Positions 1 to 8,186 of a stretch of DNA of 35,763 nt are shown piece after piece. Each line of letters begins with the position of its first letter. The first letter of the stretch is position 1. The DNA comes from an uncultured Bacteroidia bacterium. GTDB lineage: Bacteria; Bacteroidota; Bacteroidia; Bacteroidales; Prolixibacteraceae. The stretch spans positions 1 through 35,763 of the forward strand of contig CAIVMQ010000128.1 in NCBI GenBank assembly GCA_903907075.1. The letters run 5' to 3'. Both the position numbers and the translations under genes were made by a program. The notes beneath the pieces were generated by a model that made no database searches, had not been told where the DNA came from, and saw nothing but the letters and a program-made list of their open reading frames with translations.

Positions 1-2
1 CA

Positions 3-1532
3 GTAACTCCTGATGCACCAATAGCTGCATTGATTCAACCAACATGTGCCGTTGCTACAGGAACGATAACTGTTACTGCTCCAGTTCCCGGAACCGGCAT
101 AACTTATACTGTCACTGGAGTAGCTCCTGTTTTAGCACCAATAACCAATTCGACAGGAATCTTTAGCGGAATAGCGACAGGCCTTTATGATATTACCACT
201 ACGAATGCGGCAGGTTGCGTTTCTATCGCTGCTTCAGAAACTATCGATACACAGCCAGTAACTCCTGATGCACCAATAGCTGCATTGATTCAACCAACAT
301 GTGCCGTTGCTACAGGAACGATAACTATTACCTCTCCTGTTCCCGGAACTGGCATAACCTATACTGTTACTGGAATTACTCCACCATTGGGTTTAGTAAC
401 AAATGGTACAGGTATCTTTACGGGATTGAATCCGGGTATCTACGATGTCACCACAACCAATAGTGTCGGTTGTGTATCTATTGCGACACTCGAAACAATT
501 GATGCATCACCAGAAACACCGATTGCACCAACTACGGCATTAGTTCAGCCGACATGTACTATTGCAACTGGGTCAATAACTGTTACTGCTCCAGTTCCTG
601 CGGCAGGTATTACCTATACTATTACCGGAATAACTCCTCCATTAGCCTCAATTACTAATGCGACAGGGCTCTTCCCAGGTTTGGCAACTGGTTTATATAA
701 TGTAGCCACTACGAACAGTGCTGGCTGTATTTCTGCAGCAACACCTGAGGCTATTGATGTGCAGCCAGTTACTCCAGCAGCGCCGATAAGTTCTTTAATT
801 CAGCCAACATGTACAGTAGCTACAGGAACGATAACTGTTACTGCTCCTGTTGCTGGAACCGGCATAACTTATACTGTCACTGGAGTAGCTCCTGTTTTAG
901 CACCAATAACCAATTCGACAGGAATCTTTAGCGGAATAGCGACAGGCCTTTATAGTATTACCACTACAAATGCGGCAGGTTGCGTTTCTATAGCTGCTTC
1001 AGAAACTATCGATGCACAGCCAGTAACTCCTGATGCACCAATAGCTGCATTGATTCAACCAACATGTGCCGTTGCTACAGGAACGATAACTGTTACTGCT
1101 CCAGTTCCCGCGACAGGTATTACCTATACCGTTAGGGGTACTGCTCCTTTAGTAACTTCTGTAGCTAATACAACAGGGATCTTTACAGCATTAAATCCTG
1201 GGATTTACGCAGTGACTACTACAAATAGTTTAGGTTGCGAGTCTTTGCCTGCCTTTACAACTATTAATACATCACCGGCAACACCCAATGCTCCAATATT
1301 TATAGTAACTCAGCCAACATGTACCGTTACTACAGGGTTACTTGCAATTACCGCACCTGTTCCTGGGACCGGTATAAGCTATACTGTAACGGGTATTGTT
1401 CCGGCAGTTGCCTCCGTAACGAACAGTACTGGTTTGTTTGTTGGATTGAATTCCGGTACATACAACGTTATTACAGCCAATGGTAATGGGTGTATTTCGA
1501 CAGCAGTCACTGCGGTGATTAGTTCTCAGCCA
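3..1532 (+). repeat. Six tandem 255-bp (85-codon) coding repeats, type A
   Basis: Exact 255-bp period. Units start at 3, 258, 513, 768, 1023 and 1278. Each unit follows the plan TPxAPI..L(I/V)QPTC, TGxITVTAPV, GITYTVTG, (T/N)xTGxF, Y.VTTTN, GC(V/I)S, ending in a QP or SP that begins the next unit. Identity is uneven: nt 1-90 equals nt 1021-1110, and nt 91-326 matches nt 856-1091 with five substitutions, while units 3 and 6 are much more diverged. Confidence 0.95.
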
Positions 1533-3386
1533 CCAACTCCAACTGTTCCTGTTGTGGATAATGTTATCCAACCAACATGCGCTATTCCAACTGCAAGTAT
1601 AGTTCTGAGTGGCTTACCATCAGGTTCTTGGACGATTAATCCGGGAGAGATGAATGGATTTACAACTACGTATACAATTAATGGATTGGTTTCTGGAAGA
1701 TATAACTTCACGGTTACCAATTCTTCTGGGTGTATTTCCGGAACTACAGCTGATGTCGTAATTGAAAATCAACCACCAACTCCATCAAAACCTATTTTAG
1801 GTGCTGTCAATCAACCTACTTGCAGTCTTTTAACAGGAAGTATTGTCCTTAATGACTTGCCTTTGGGTGCCTGGACAATTAATCCGGGAGCTATAGTAGG
1901 CACAGGTAATTCATTTATTATAGATAACTTATCTCCAGGTGGCTATAGTTTTACAGTTACTAACCAGTTTGGATGTGTTTCTGCTGCAACTGAAACTGTA
2001 ATCATTAATGCGCCACTCGTAGCACCGACAGCACCTGTGGTAGATCTTATCATCCAACCAACCTGTGAAGTTCCATTAGGGAGTATTACCTTAAGTGGAT
2101 TGCCTACTGCTTCATGGACGATTAATCCTGGAGGGATCACTGGGACTGGGAATAATGCGATACTATCTGGATTGGTTGCCGGAACATATAGGTTTAGTGT
2201 AACCAATAGTGCGGGATGTATTTCGGTTAACTCTGCAGAAATAATTATCAATGCAAAACCAAATTGTCCGCCGGTTATTGACTTACCTGATGTCACCACT
2301 CCGGGTAATACATCTGTTGAGATCTGTTCTCCGATCACAGATCCCGATATTGGTGATACTTTCACTGCTTCAGTTTGCAGTAATCCTAAGAATGGAACCA
2401 TTAATGCCCCGACTATTTCAGCTGACGGAAAGAATGTATGTCTTACCTATACCCCTAATCTGAATTTTAATGGGAAAGATAGTGTTTGCGTAACGGTATG
2501 TGATCAGGGTGGACTTTGTAGTAGTTCAACATCTGTTATTACAGTAACCTTGATTAGTCTTACGGTAACTCCAATTGCGGTAACCTGCAGAGGCAATAGT
2601 GATGGAATGATCACCTTGCAGGCTTCTGGAGGAACAAATCAATTTACCTATCAATGGACGGGACCGAATAATTTTAGTGCTATAACCAAGGATTTAGATG
2701 GACTAGCAGGAGGTATCTATCATGCGAAAGTTACCGATACGAATGGGGAATATATTTCCACTTCGGTTACGGTCATTGAGTCAGCTGAACTTCTTAGTTT
2801 AAATGTATTGCCTACTGCTGAGACTCGCACGATGAGCCTGGATGGTACGACGCTCTTGGGTGTTACTCTGGGGTCTATCAATCTTACTGTTTCTGGCGGA
2901 ACAGCACCTTTTACTTACCATTGGACAGGCCCTGATAATTTCGCTGTCTCGGCAGAGGATCTTGCTAATCTAATTGGCGGTACTTATGTAGTGGTCGTGA
3001 CTGATGCTAATGGATGTTCAATGACTAAATCAGCTATTGTAGACGTTCAAGTAGTTCTTTCTGAAGATGAAACTTGCTTGATTATTATTCCAAATGTCTT
3101 CACGCCCAATGGTGATGGTATTCATGATTATTTTGAGATCGACTGCTTGTATAATTATGAGAATGCTGAAATTGAAATATTTAATCGGAATGGCAATTTA
3201 CTTTTCAAGAGAGATCATTATGGGAATCTTGATTATTGGGGTAGCAAAGAGAAAGCATTTTGGAATGGTCGTTCTGAAAATAGTCTGAACTTTATGGGAA
3301 GTGAATTACCAGTAGGTACTTACTACTATATCCTAAAGCTAAGTAATGGAAAGATTTATACAGGTTTTGTCTTCCTTGGAAGATAA
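3..3386 (+). CDS. SprB-like repeat adhesin, T9SS type B cargo (5' end outside window)
   Basis: Secreted or surface-anchored repeat protein whose frame is already open at the first base, so the N-terminus and signal peptide lie upstream. In order it holds six 85-residue units (nt 3-1532), three related 81-residue units (1533-2261), an Ig/cadherin-like segment (about 2262-2550, with PPVIDLPDV), two SprB-like repeats (about 2560-3050, WTGPNNF and WTGPDNF) and a C-terminal domain from about 3085 (NVFTPNGDGIHD ... GTYYYILKLSNGK ... GFVFLGR). That last domain is the gliding-motility-associated type B sorting signal recognised by the type IX secretion system. Each repeat unit carries one Cys in a QPTC motif and one in a GC-[IVE]-S motif, which suggests an internal disulfide. 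Composition is rich in Thr, Ala, Pro and Gly with very few charges in the repeats. It is followed by PorP/SprF and OmpA genes, the usual partners of such cargo. Adhesion or gliding is inferred; the ligand is unknown. Confidence 0.9.
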   Translation, partial: VTPDAPIAALIQPTCAVATGTITVTAPVPGTGITYTVTGVAPVLAPITNSTGIFSGIATGLYDITTTNAAGCVSIAASETIDTQPVTPDAPIAALIQPTCAVATGTITITSPVPGTGITYTVTGITPPLGLVTNGTGIFTGLNPGIYDVTTTNSVGCVSIATLETIDASPETPIAPTTALVQPTCTIATGSITVTAPVPAAGITYTITGITPPLASITNATGLFPGLATGLYNVATTNSAGCISAATPEAIDVQPVTPAAPISSLIQPTCTVATGTITVTAPVAGTGITYTVTGVAPVLAPITNSTGIFSGIATGLYSITTTNAAGCVSIAASETIDAQPVTPDAPIAALIQPTCAVATGTITVTAPVPATGITYTVRGTAPLVTSVANTTGIFTALNPGIYAVTTTNSLGCESLPAFTTINTSPATPNAPIFIVTQPTCTVTTGLLAITAPVPGTGISYTVTGIVPAVASVTNSTGLFVGLNSGTYNVITANGNGCISTAVTAVISSQPPTPTVPVVDNVIQPTCAIPTASIVLSGLPSGSWTINPGEMNGFTTTYTINGLVSGRYNFTVTNSSGCISGTTADVVIENQPPTPSKPILGAVNQPTCSLLTGSIVLNDLPLGAWTINPGAIVGTGNSFIIDNLSPGGYSFTVTNQFGCVSAATETVIINAPLVAPTAPVVDLIIQPTCEVPLGSITLSGLPTASWTINPGGITGTGNNAILSGLVAGTYRFSVTNSAGCISVNSAEIIINAKPNCPPVIDLPDVTTPGNTSVEICSPITDPDIGDTFTASVCSNPKNGTINAPTISADGKNVCLTYTPNLNFNGKDSVCVTVCDQGGLCSSSTSVITVTLISLTVTPIAVTCRGNSDGMITLQASGGTNQFTYQWTGPNNFSAITKDLDGLAGGIYHAKVTDTNGEYISTSVTVIESAELLSLNVLPTAETRTMSLDGTTLLGVTLGSINLTVSGGTAPFTYHWTGPDNFAVSAEDLANLIGGTYVVVVTDANGCSMTKSAIVDVQVVLSEDETCLIIIPNVFTPNGDGIHDYFEIDCLYNYENAEIEIFNRNGNLLFKRDHYGNLDYWGSKEKAFWNGRSENSLNFMGSELPVGTYYYILKLSNGKIYTGFVFLGR
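1533..2261 (+). repeat. Three tandem 243-bp (81-codon) coding repeats, type B
   Basis: Units start at 1533, 1776 and 2019. They keep the QPTC and GC(I/V)S cysteine sites of the type A units, but the middle is replaced by a SIVLSGLP-x-(S/A)WTINPG block followed by a (F/Y)-x-(F/V)TVTN strand. They are therefore a second subfamily of the same domain, about four residues shorter. Their DNA is clearly more diverged from one another than the best-matched type A pair. Confidence 0.9.
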
Positions 3387-3433
3387 ATTAGGTGTTTTTC
3401 AACTTAAAAGCGCACACATAAATTAGGTAAAAA

Positions 3434-4390
3434 ATGAAAACGGTCAATATGAAAATCCTGAATAAATTTAGAAAGGCGATGTTTACATTGCTCATTATTA
3501 GTGGGCCATTGTTACTATTCGGTCAGCAGGATCCAATTTATTCTCAATATATTTTCAATCCGCAGATCGTTAATCCTGCCTACGTTGGCTCTTGGCAAAC
3601 GATGGGATTTATGGCTTTGAGTCGTCATCAATGGGTAGGGATTACCGGCCATCCAGCAACTCAGACATTTGCATTCCAAACTCCAATTATTTCTCAGAAT
3701 ATTGGAATTGGATTTGATATTGTCGTTGATCAGCTCGGGTCGGAACGTCGACTAATCTTTGATTTTGATTATTCCTATCGAATTAAGCTAAATGAATTTA
3801 CATCTTTGCGATTTGGGTTGAAAGGTGGCTTTACCAATTATAACAATAATCTGGCTAGTTTAAGGCCTTTCCCGGATAATACTCCTGATCCGGTTTTATT
3901 CGGGGTGGTTGAAAATAAGTTTATGCCGAATGTGGGAAGTGGACTATTTCTCTATTCCGATAAGTTTTATTTGAGTTTTGCAGTGCCTAAGCTCTTCGAG
4001 AATAGCTTTAAAGGAAATGTTGCGAATTTCTCTAAGATGTCAGAAGCACGCGAGTATTATCTACTCGGAGGTATTGTTTTTAACTTGTCAGATAAGCTTA
4101 AGTTTAAACCAACATTTATGACAAAAGCTGCAGTTGGAAGTCCATTCCAATATGATGTCTCAGCGAATTTCCTTATCGCTGATAAGTTCTGGATTGGTGG
4201 AATTTATCGTTCTGGAGATGCTGTAGGAGCAATAGCTCAATGGATTATGAGTGATAGGCTGAGGATTGGTTATGCATATGATTTTACCTTAACAGATCTG
4301 AGATATTATCATCAAGGGGTACATGAATTGATGATCTCCTATGAGATTGCATTTACAAAAAAGAAATTTACGTCACCACGTTATTTCTAA
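3434..4390 (+). CDS. PorP/SprF family type IX secretion outer-membrane protein
   Basis: 318 residues. The N-terminus has a basic start, a hydrophobic stretch (TLLIISGPLLLFG) and then QQDPIYSQYIFNPQIVNPAY. This 'QDP.YSQY.FN....NPAYAG'-like start of the mature protein is the signature of the PorP/SprF family. The rest alternates beta strands with aromatic residues, as expected for an outer-membrane beta-barrel, and ends near SPRYF. Family members are encoded beside individual T9SS type B cargo proteins and are needed for their export or surface attachment; SprF does this for SprB in Flavobacterium. The gene lies 47 bp after the adhesin and 27 bp before the OmpA gene, so the three are probably co-transcribed. 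An alternative ATG six codons in (nt 3452) would give MKILNKF and an equally good signal peptide. No strong ribosome binding site is visible, which is normal for this phylum. Confidence 0.9.
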   Translation: MKTVNMKILNKFRKAMFTLLIISGPLLLFGQQDPIYSQYIFNPQIVNPAYVGSWQTMGFMALSRHQWVGITGHPATQTFAFQTPIISQNIGIGFDIVVDQLGSERRLIFDFDYSYRIKLNEFTSLRFGLKGGFTNYNNNLASLRPFPDNTPDPVLFGVVENKFMPNVGSGLFLYSDKFYLSFAVPKLFENSFKGNVANFSKMSEAREYYLLGGIVFNLSDKLKFKPTFMTKAAVGSPFQYDVSANFLIADKFWIGGIYRSGDAVGAIAQWIMSDRLRIGYAYDFTLTDLRYYHQGVHELMISYEIAFTKKKFTSPRYF

Positions 4391-4417
4391 ATTTAAATTT
4401 ATAAACCAAGATTATCT

Positions 4418-6037
4418 ATGAAAAAGCTACTCTCTCTGCTCTCAATATTTAGCATTGCCTTGGCAGCAAATAGTCAGACAATTAATAAGGACCTATTCGA
4501 TCCTTCATCAGTACGGATGGCTGGAATTAAGACAAATACGGTCAAAAGTGATTTTGGTCCAGCAATTATAGGTAACCTTATTTACTTTACTTCCTTTCGG
4601 GATGAATTGATGAATAAACCAGAAAAGGATGTTAAGGCAAGTGAATTCTACGATTTATATAGAGCCGCCATCGATGATTCGGGTAACATAACAACTACTA
4701 GACAGCCGGTTGAAGAATTTATAACCCGATTTCATGATGGACCCGTCTCATGGTGCGCCAAGACTGGAGAATTATTCATCACCCAATCTAACTACGTTGA
4801 TCCTAATGTGGTATATAAACCCTTTCGAAATGAAGACATAAAACTTCGTATTGTTATTGCAAAAGAAAAAAATGGAGTCTGGGATGTGCAGGAGGAATTC
4901 CCTTATAATAATCCTAAATATTCTGTTGGACACCCGGCAATCAACGAATCCGGAGATACATTGATTTTTGCCAGCGATATGCCTGGAGGATTTGGCTCTA
5001 CAGATCTTTATTGTTCTGTTCGAAAGAATAATCAGTGGAGTGAGCCTAAGAATATGGGGCCACAGATTAATACAATTGATAAAGAGGAGTTTCCTTTTAT
5101 TACGGGTAAAAGCTATGCAGGCAGATTCTTGATCTTTGCTTCAACAGGTCATTTAAGTTCTGGCGGGTTTGATTTATTTTATAAAAATCTACAATTCCCA
5201 GAGGGTGAAATAGGCCATTTCCAGAGTCCAATTAATAGTTTAGCAGATGATTTTGGCATGATCTTGCCTGAAAATGTTGAATATGGGTATATGAGCTCGG
5301 ACCGTCCTGGAACAGGAAGCGACGATATCTATAAACTTACCTTTGATAAATATATCGATTATTTACTCGAAGTTTATATATTGGATGCTAAAAACTGGAA
5401 GCCAATTTTCGGTGCAGAAGTAGATTTTTGTAGTATTAAAAGTTCTAAGACTGGAGCAGATGGCATGGTGTCTCTTCGTTTTAAAAAGAATTCAATTTGC
5501 GATGTAAAGGCTTCCGCATTTGGATATAAAGAGAACCATAAAATTATTAAGATTGGGGCTCCAAAACAAGGAACTGTATTAAGAGATACAATTTTTCTTG
5601 ATCTGATGGTAAATGAAAAAATTCTATTGCGAAATATTTATTATGACTTTGATAAATGGGATATCTTGCCTGAATCTGCTACTCAACTCGATCAGCTTGT
5701 GGGGTTGATGAAGCAAAATTCGGAGATGAAAGTTGAATTGGGATCTCATACCGATGAAAGGGGTTCTGTGCCATATAATATAAGGTTATCTCAACGTAGA
5801 GCAGAATCTGCTGTGAATTATATTGTTTCAAAAGGAATTGATCAATCAAAGATTAAAGCTATTGGCTATGGTAAGTCTCAATTGATTTATAAGAGTACCC
5901 CAGATCATAAATGCACTCCAACTGAACATCGGGAAAATAGAAGAACTGAAATATTCATCCCTGGATTCTTGCGTGGAGAGCATGTTAAGCAGGTAAAAGG
6001 GGACTATTTGAACGGGAAAATAAATACTCTTCCGTGA
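4418..6037 (+). CDS. OmpA-family protein with PD40-like propeller and peptidoglycan-binding domain
   Basis: 539 residues. It begins with a signal peptide (MKKLLSLLSIFSIALAANSQ). Residues about 40-310 hold WD40/PD40-like beta-propeller strands (GDTLIFASDMPGGFGSTDLY; later GYMSSDRPGTGSDDIY). Residues about 315-385 resemble a carboxypeptidase-regulatory Ig-like domain (VYILDAKNWKPIFGAEV). The C-terminal third is an OmpA domain: YYDFDKWDILPES, then GSHTDERGSVPYNIRLSQRR and GYGKS, with the conserved Asp and Arg residues that hold diaminopimelate in peptidoglycan. Proteins of this architecture sit next to PorP/SprF genes and are thought to anchor T9SS cargo or the secretion machinery to the cell wall. 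It is the last gene of the adhesin cluster; the next gene is convergent and 27 bp away. Confidence 0.9.
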   Translation: MKKLLSLLSIFSIALAANSQTINKDLFDPSSVRMAGIKTNTVKSDFGPAIIGNLIYFTSFRDELMNKPEKDVKASEFYDLYRAAIDDSGNITTTRQPVEEFITRFHDGPVSWCAKTGELFITQSNYVDPNVVYKPFRNEDIKLRIVIAKEKNGVWDVQEEFPYNNPKYSVGHPAINESGDTLIFASDMPGGFGSTDLYCSVRKNNQWSEPKNMGPQINTIDKEEFPFITGKSYAGRFLIFASTGHLSSGGFDLFYKNLQFPEGEIGHFQSPINSLADDFGMILPENVEYGYMSSDRPGTGSDDIYKLTFDKYIDYLLEVYILDAKNWKPIFGAEVDFCSIKSSKTGADGMVSLRFKKNSICDVKASAFGYKENHKIIKIGAPKQGTVLRDTIFLDLMVNEKILLRNIYYDFDKWDILPESATQLDQLVGLMKQNSEMKVELGSHTDERGSVPYNIRLSQRRAESAVNYIVSKGIDQSKIKAIGYGKSQLIYKSTPDHKCTPTEHRENRRTEIFIPGFLRGEHVKQVKGDYLNGKINTLP

Positions 6038-6064
6038 TTGATAAAATTGCAGTTAAAACTGGCA

Positions 6065-7018
6065 TTAGCTTGATTCGGGATCAAAAATAATTTCTGAATT
6101 ATTGTTACGAGCCCTCCAGATACTAACATTTAGTTCAAAGCCAATAAGTAATATTAGAGCATTAAAATAAAATGAAAGCATAACGACGACTAAGGTTCCA
6201 ATTGAACCATAAAGGGTGTTGTATTTTCCAAAATTATTAATGTAATAGGAGAATGCGATGGTTGTTATTATGGTCAATAATGTGGCTAATGTTCCTCCAG
6301 CAGAGATAAATCTGAATTTTGTTTTGCGTGCAGGGGCTAAATAAAAAAGGAATGCATAACTGAAGAAGAATAAGGCACAAATAATCAACCATTTACCTCC
6401 TAATAAGAGGTAAAAAGTAAAGTTTGATTTTAGAAATCCACTTTTGACCAGGAATTTGGTTAAGGTCTGACTAAGTGTTATCAAGGCGACACTTAAAGTT
6501 GTTAAAAATGTAAGGATTATTGCTAGTACTAAAGCCACGAATCGTTGGTTAATCCATGATCTTGTTTCAATGGTGTGAATTGTGCCATTAAACGCGGTAA
6601 TTACTGAAACAATTCCATTGGTGGAAAATAAAAATGCTGCCAGGAAACCAAATGAGAGTAATCCTCCGCGTGGCTGAGTGATAATATTCTGAATCGTTCC
6701 CTCAATAGCCAGATAGGCATTGTGGGGAAGGATGCTCTGAAGCAACATTAATAGCTGTTGTTGGAAATGTGTAATTGGAATATAGGGAATTAATGTAAAG
6801 ACAAAAATAATCGCAGGAAAAATAGCTAGGATGAAATTAAAGGCAATGGCAGAGGCTCTTGTTGAGATTGCCCCATCGACAATTCCTTTCCAGAAAAACA
6901 GTGCGACATCATATAGCGGAATTCCATCAAAAAAAGGGAGTTTCATCTGTTTTACTCTCCTGGTGAGGATATTTATACGCCTGGAAACGAAGTGTTTTAT
7001 TGCTCCTGAAATTGACAT
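6065..7018 (-). CDS. YihY/virulence factor BrkB family inner-membrane protein
   Basis: 317 residues. After a short basic N-terminus come the family features: the segment GAISTRASAIAFNFILAIFPAIIFVFTLIPYIPI, then about five more hydrophobic helices, including VALVLAIILTFLTTLSVALI, WLIICALFFFSYAFLFYLAP and GTLVVVMLSFYFNALILLIGFELN, the last being the conserved YihY/BrkB signature. The family was once called ribonuclease BN by mistake; its true function is unsettled and a transporter-like role has been proposed. It lies 23 bp downstream of the DUF4783 gene on the same strand, so the two probably share a transcript. The ATG at 7018 fits the normal length of the family. Confidence 0.88.
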   Translation of the reverse strand: MSISGAIKHFVSRRINILTRRVKQMKLPFFDGIPLYDVALFFWKGIVDGAISTRASAIAFNFILAIFPAIIFVFTLIPYIPITHFQQQLLMLLQSILPHNAYLAIEGTIQNIITQPRGGLLSFGFLAAFLFSTNGIVSVITAFNGTIHTIETRSWINQRFVALVLAIILTFLTTLSVALITLSQTLTKFLVKSGFLKSNFTFYLLLGGKWLIICALFFFSYAFLFYLAPARKTKFRFISAGGTLATLLTIITTIAFSYYINNFGKYNTLYGSIGTLVVVMLSFYFNALILLIGFELNVSIWRARNNNSEIIFDPESS

Positions 7019-7041
7019 TAGTTTGGCATTTTAGTCATAAG

Positions 7042-7437
7042 CTAATCCTTATCAATCCTTAATTGAACAATTTGAGCCTTGCCTCCGTTGAATTTAAGCA
7101 AAAAATAGACCCTGAAATTACCATTGTTCGTTTGCATCATTCCAATCGCATATGAGGAATCATTACCTCCCTGATGGGTGATCTTAAAATCGGAGGGTTT
7201 ATGGTGGACAAAGAAATCTTTGAGAATCTGCTCTCCTTGTGCTTGAGAACAAACCAACTCTCGATCTAATATAACGAGTTCAATATTATCATAAAAATGA
7301 GATGCCACTATTTTCGAATCTCCAACTTTTAATCCAGCGATAATTGGTTGAGGAATCTGTCCAAAAGAAATAAGGGGATATGCCAATACCCAACAGATCA
7401 AAAAAATACTAGTCCACAATTTTCTTTTCGCTTTCAT
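7042..7437 (-). CDS. DUF4783 family secreted protein
   Basis: 131 residues with a clear signal peptide (TSIFLICWVLAYPLISFGQ) and a small NTF2/SnoaL-like alpha+beta domain, with QGEQILKDFF and FRVYFLLKFNGGKAQIVQLRIDKD as the recognisable strands. DUF4783 is a Bacteroidota-restricted family without an assigned function. From experience it is often found beside nadC and rlmH; here rlmH is the divergent neighbour 270 bp away but nadC is absent. I infer a periplasmic location. The 270-bp divergent gap (7438-7707) has no perfect TAnnTTTG box on either strand; the closest is TAATATTG at 7593-7600, facing rlmH. Confidence 0.8.
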   Translation of the reverse strand: MKAKRKLWTSIFLICWVLAYPLISFGQIPQPIIAGLKVGDSKIVASHFYDNIELVILDRELVCSQAQGEQILKDFFVHHKPSDFKITHQGGNDSSYAIGMMQTNNGNFRVYFLLKFNGGKAQIVQLRIDKD

Positions 7438-7707
7438 TAGATTACCTATAGATTCTGCAACTTGTTAATTCAAAAAAACAAACCCAATTAGAAAGAATAA
7501 TTTTAACGATTATAAAGATATCATTTTTTTGCTAATTTCAATTCGGATCAAAAAAAGGGGGTAAAAAAATAGGATGTCAGTTTTATCTAACTTAATATTG
7601 TATTTAAGAATAACCCATAATTGGGAGTTGTTGTAGCTGATAAACCTCTGATTGTTCCTCTTGAATCAAAATTAACCATTATTGGAGGCTAAATTAAATT
7701 TATTCGG

Positions 7708-8181
7708 GTGAAAATACTTTTAGTGACAATCGGGAACACCGATAAGAAATATATGAAAGAGGGTATTGACGAATATATTAAAAGACTCTCGTTTTATATC
7801 CCATTTGAAACTAAGGTAATTGCGGACATTAAAAATCGGAGTGTACTCTCCGTGGATCTTCAGAAGGAGAAAGAAGGGCAGCTGATTCTTAGTCTGTTAT
7901 TGCCAGGAGATCATTTGGTTTTGCTTGATGAGCGTGGTTCGGAATTTTCATCAGTGGAATTCTCAAACTGGATAGAAAAGAAGATGATTACGGGATTAAA
8001 GCAGCTCGTCTTTGTTGTGGGTGGACCATATGGTTTTTCTAAAAATGTGTATCAAAGAGCTGACTTTAAGATCGCATTGTCTCAATTGACTTTTTCACAT
8101 CAGATGGTCCGTCTGATTTTTGTTGAACAGCTCTATCGGGCAATGACCATAATCAAAAAGGAACCCTATCATCATGAATAA
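7708..8181 (+). CDS. rlmH: 23S rRNA (pseudouridine-1915 N3)-methyltransferase RlmH
   Basis: 157 residues, the normal length of this small SPOUT methyltransferase, which uses S-adenosylmethionine to methylate pseudouridine 1915 of 23S rRNA in assembled 70S ribosomes. Seen in the sequence: the N-terminal strand KILLVTIGNT, the SAM-binding LVFVVGGPYGF, and the nearly invariant C-terminal stretch LTFSHQMVRLIFVEQLYRA followed by EPYHHE, in which the trefoil knot forms. The start is GTG at 7708; no in-frame ATG precedes the conserved first strand. The histidine kinase gene begins 5 bp after its stop codon, so the two are very likely in one transcript. Confidence 0.95.
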   Translation: MKILLVTIGNTDKKYMKEGIDEYIKRLSFYIPFETKVIADIKNRSVLSVDLQKEKEGQLILSLLLPGDHLVLLDERGSEFSSVEFSNWIEKKMITGLKQLVFVVGGPYGFSKNVYQRADFKIALSQLTFSHQMVRLIFVEQLYRAMTIIKKEPYHHE

Positions 8182-8186
8182 TAGTT

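Noticed and set aside
1..1532. Regular 255-bp repeats that might suggest a CRISPR or satellite array
   Set aside because: The period is a whole number of codons, the frame is open throughout, and substitutions keep the protein pattern. It is a coding repeat.
1943..2401. Open frames on the minus strand opposite the adhesin repeats
   Set aside because: They mirror the Thr/Pro/Gly-rich codons of the plus-strand repeats and show no family motif, start signal or promoter.
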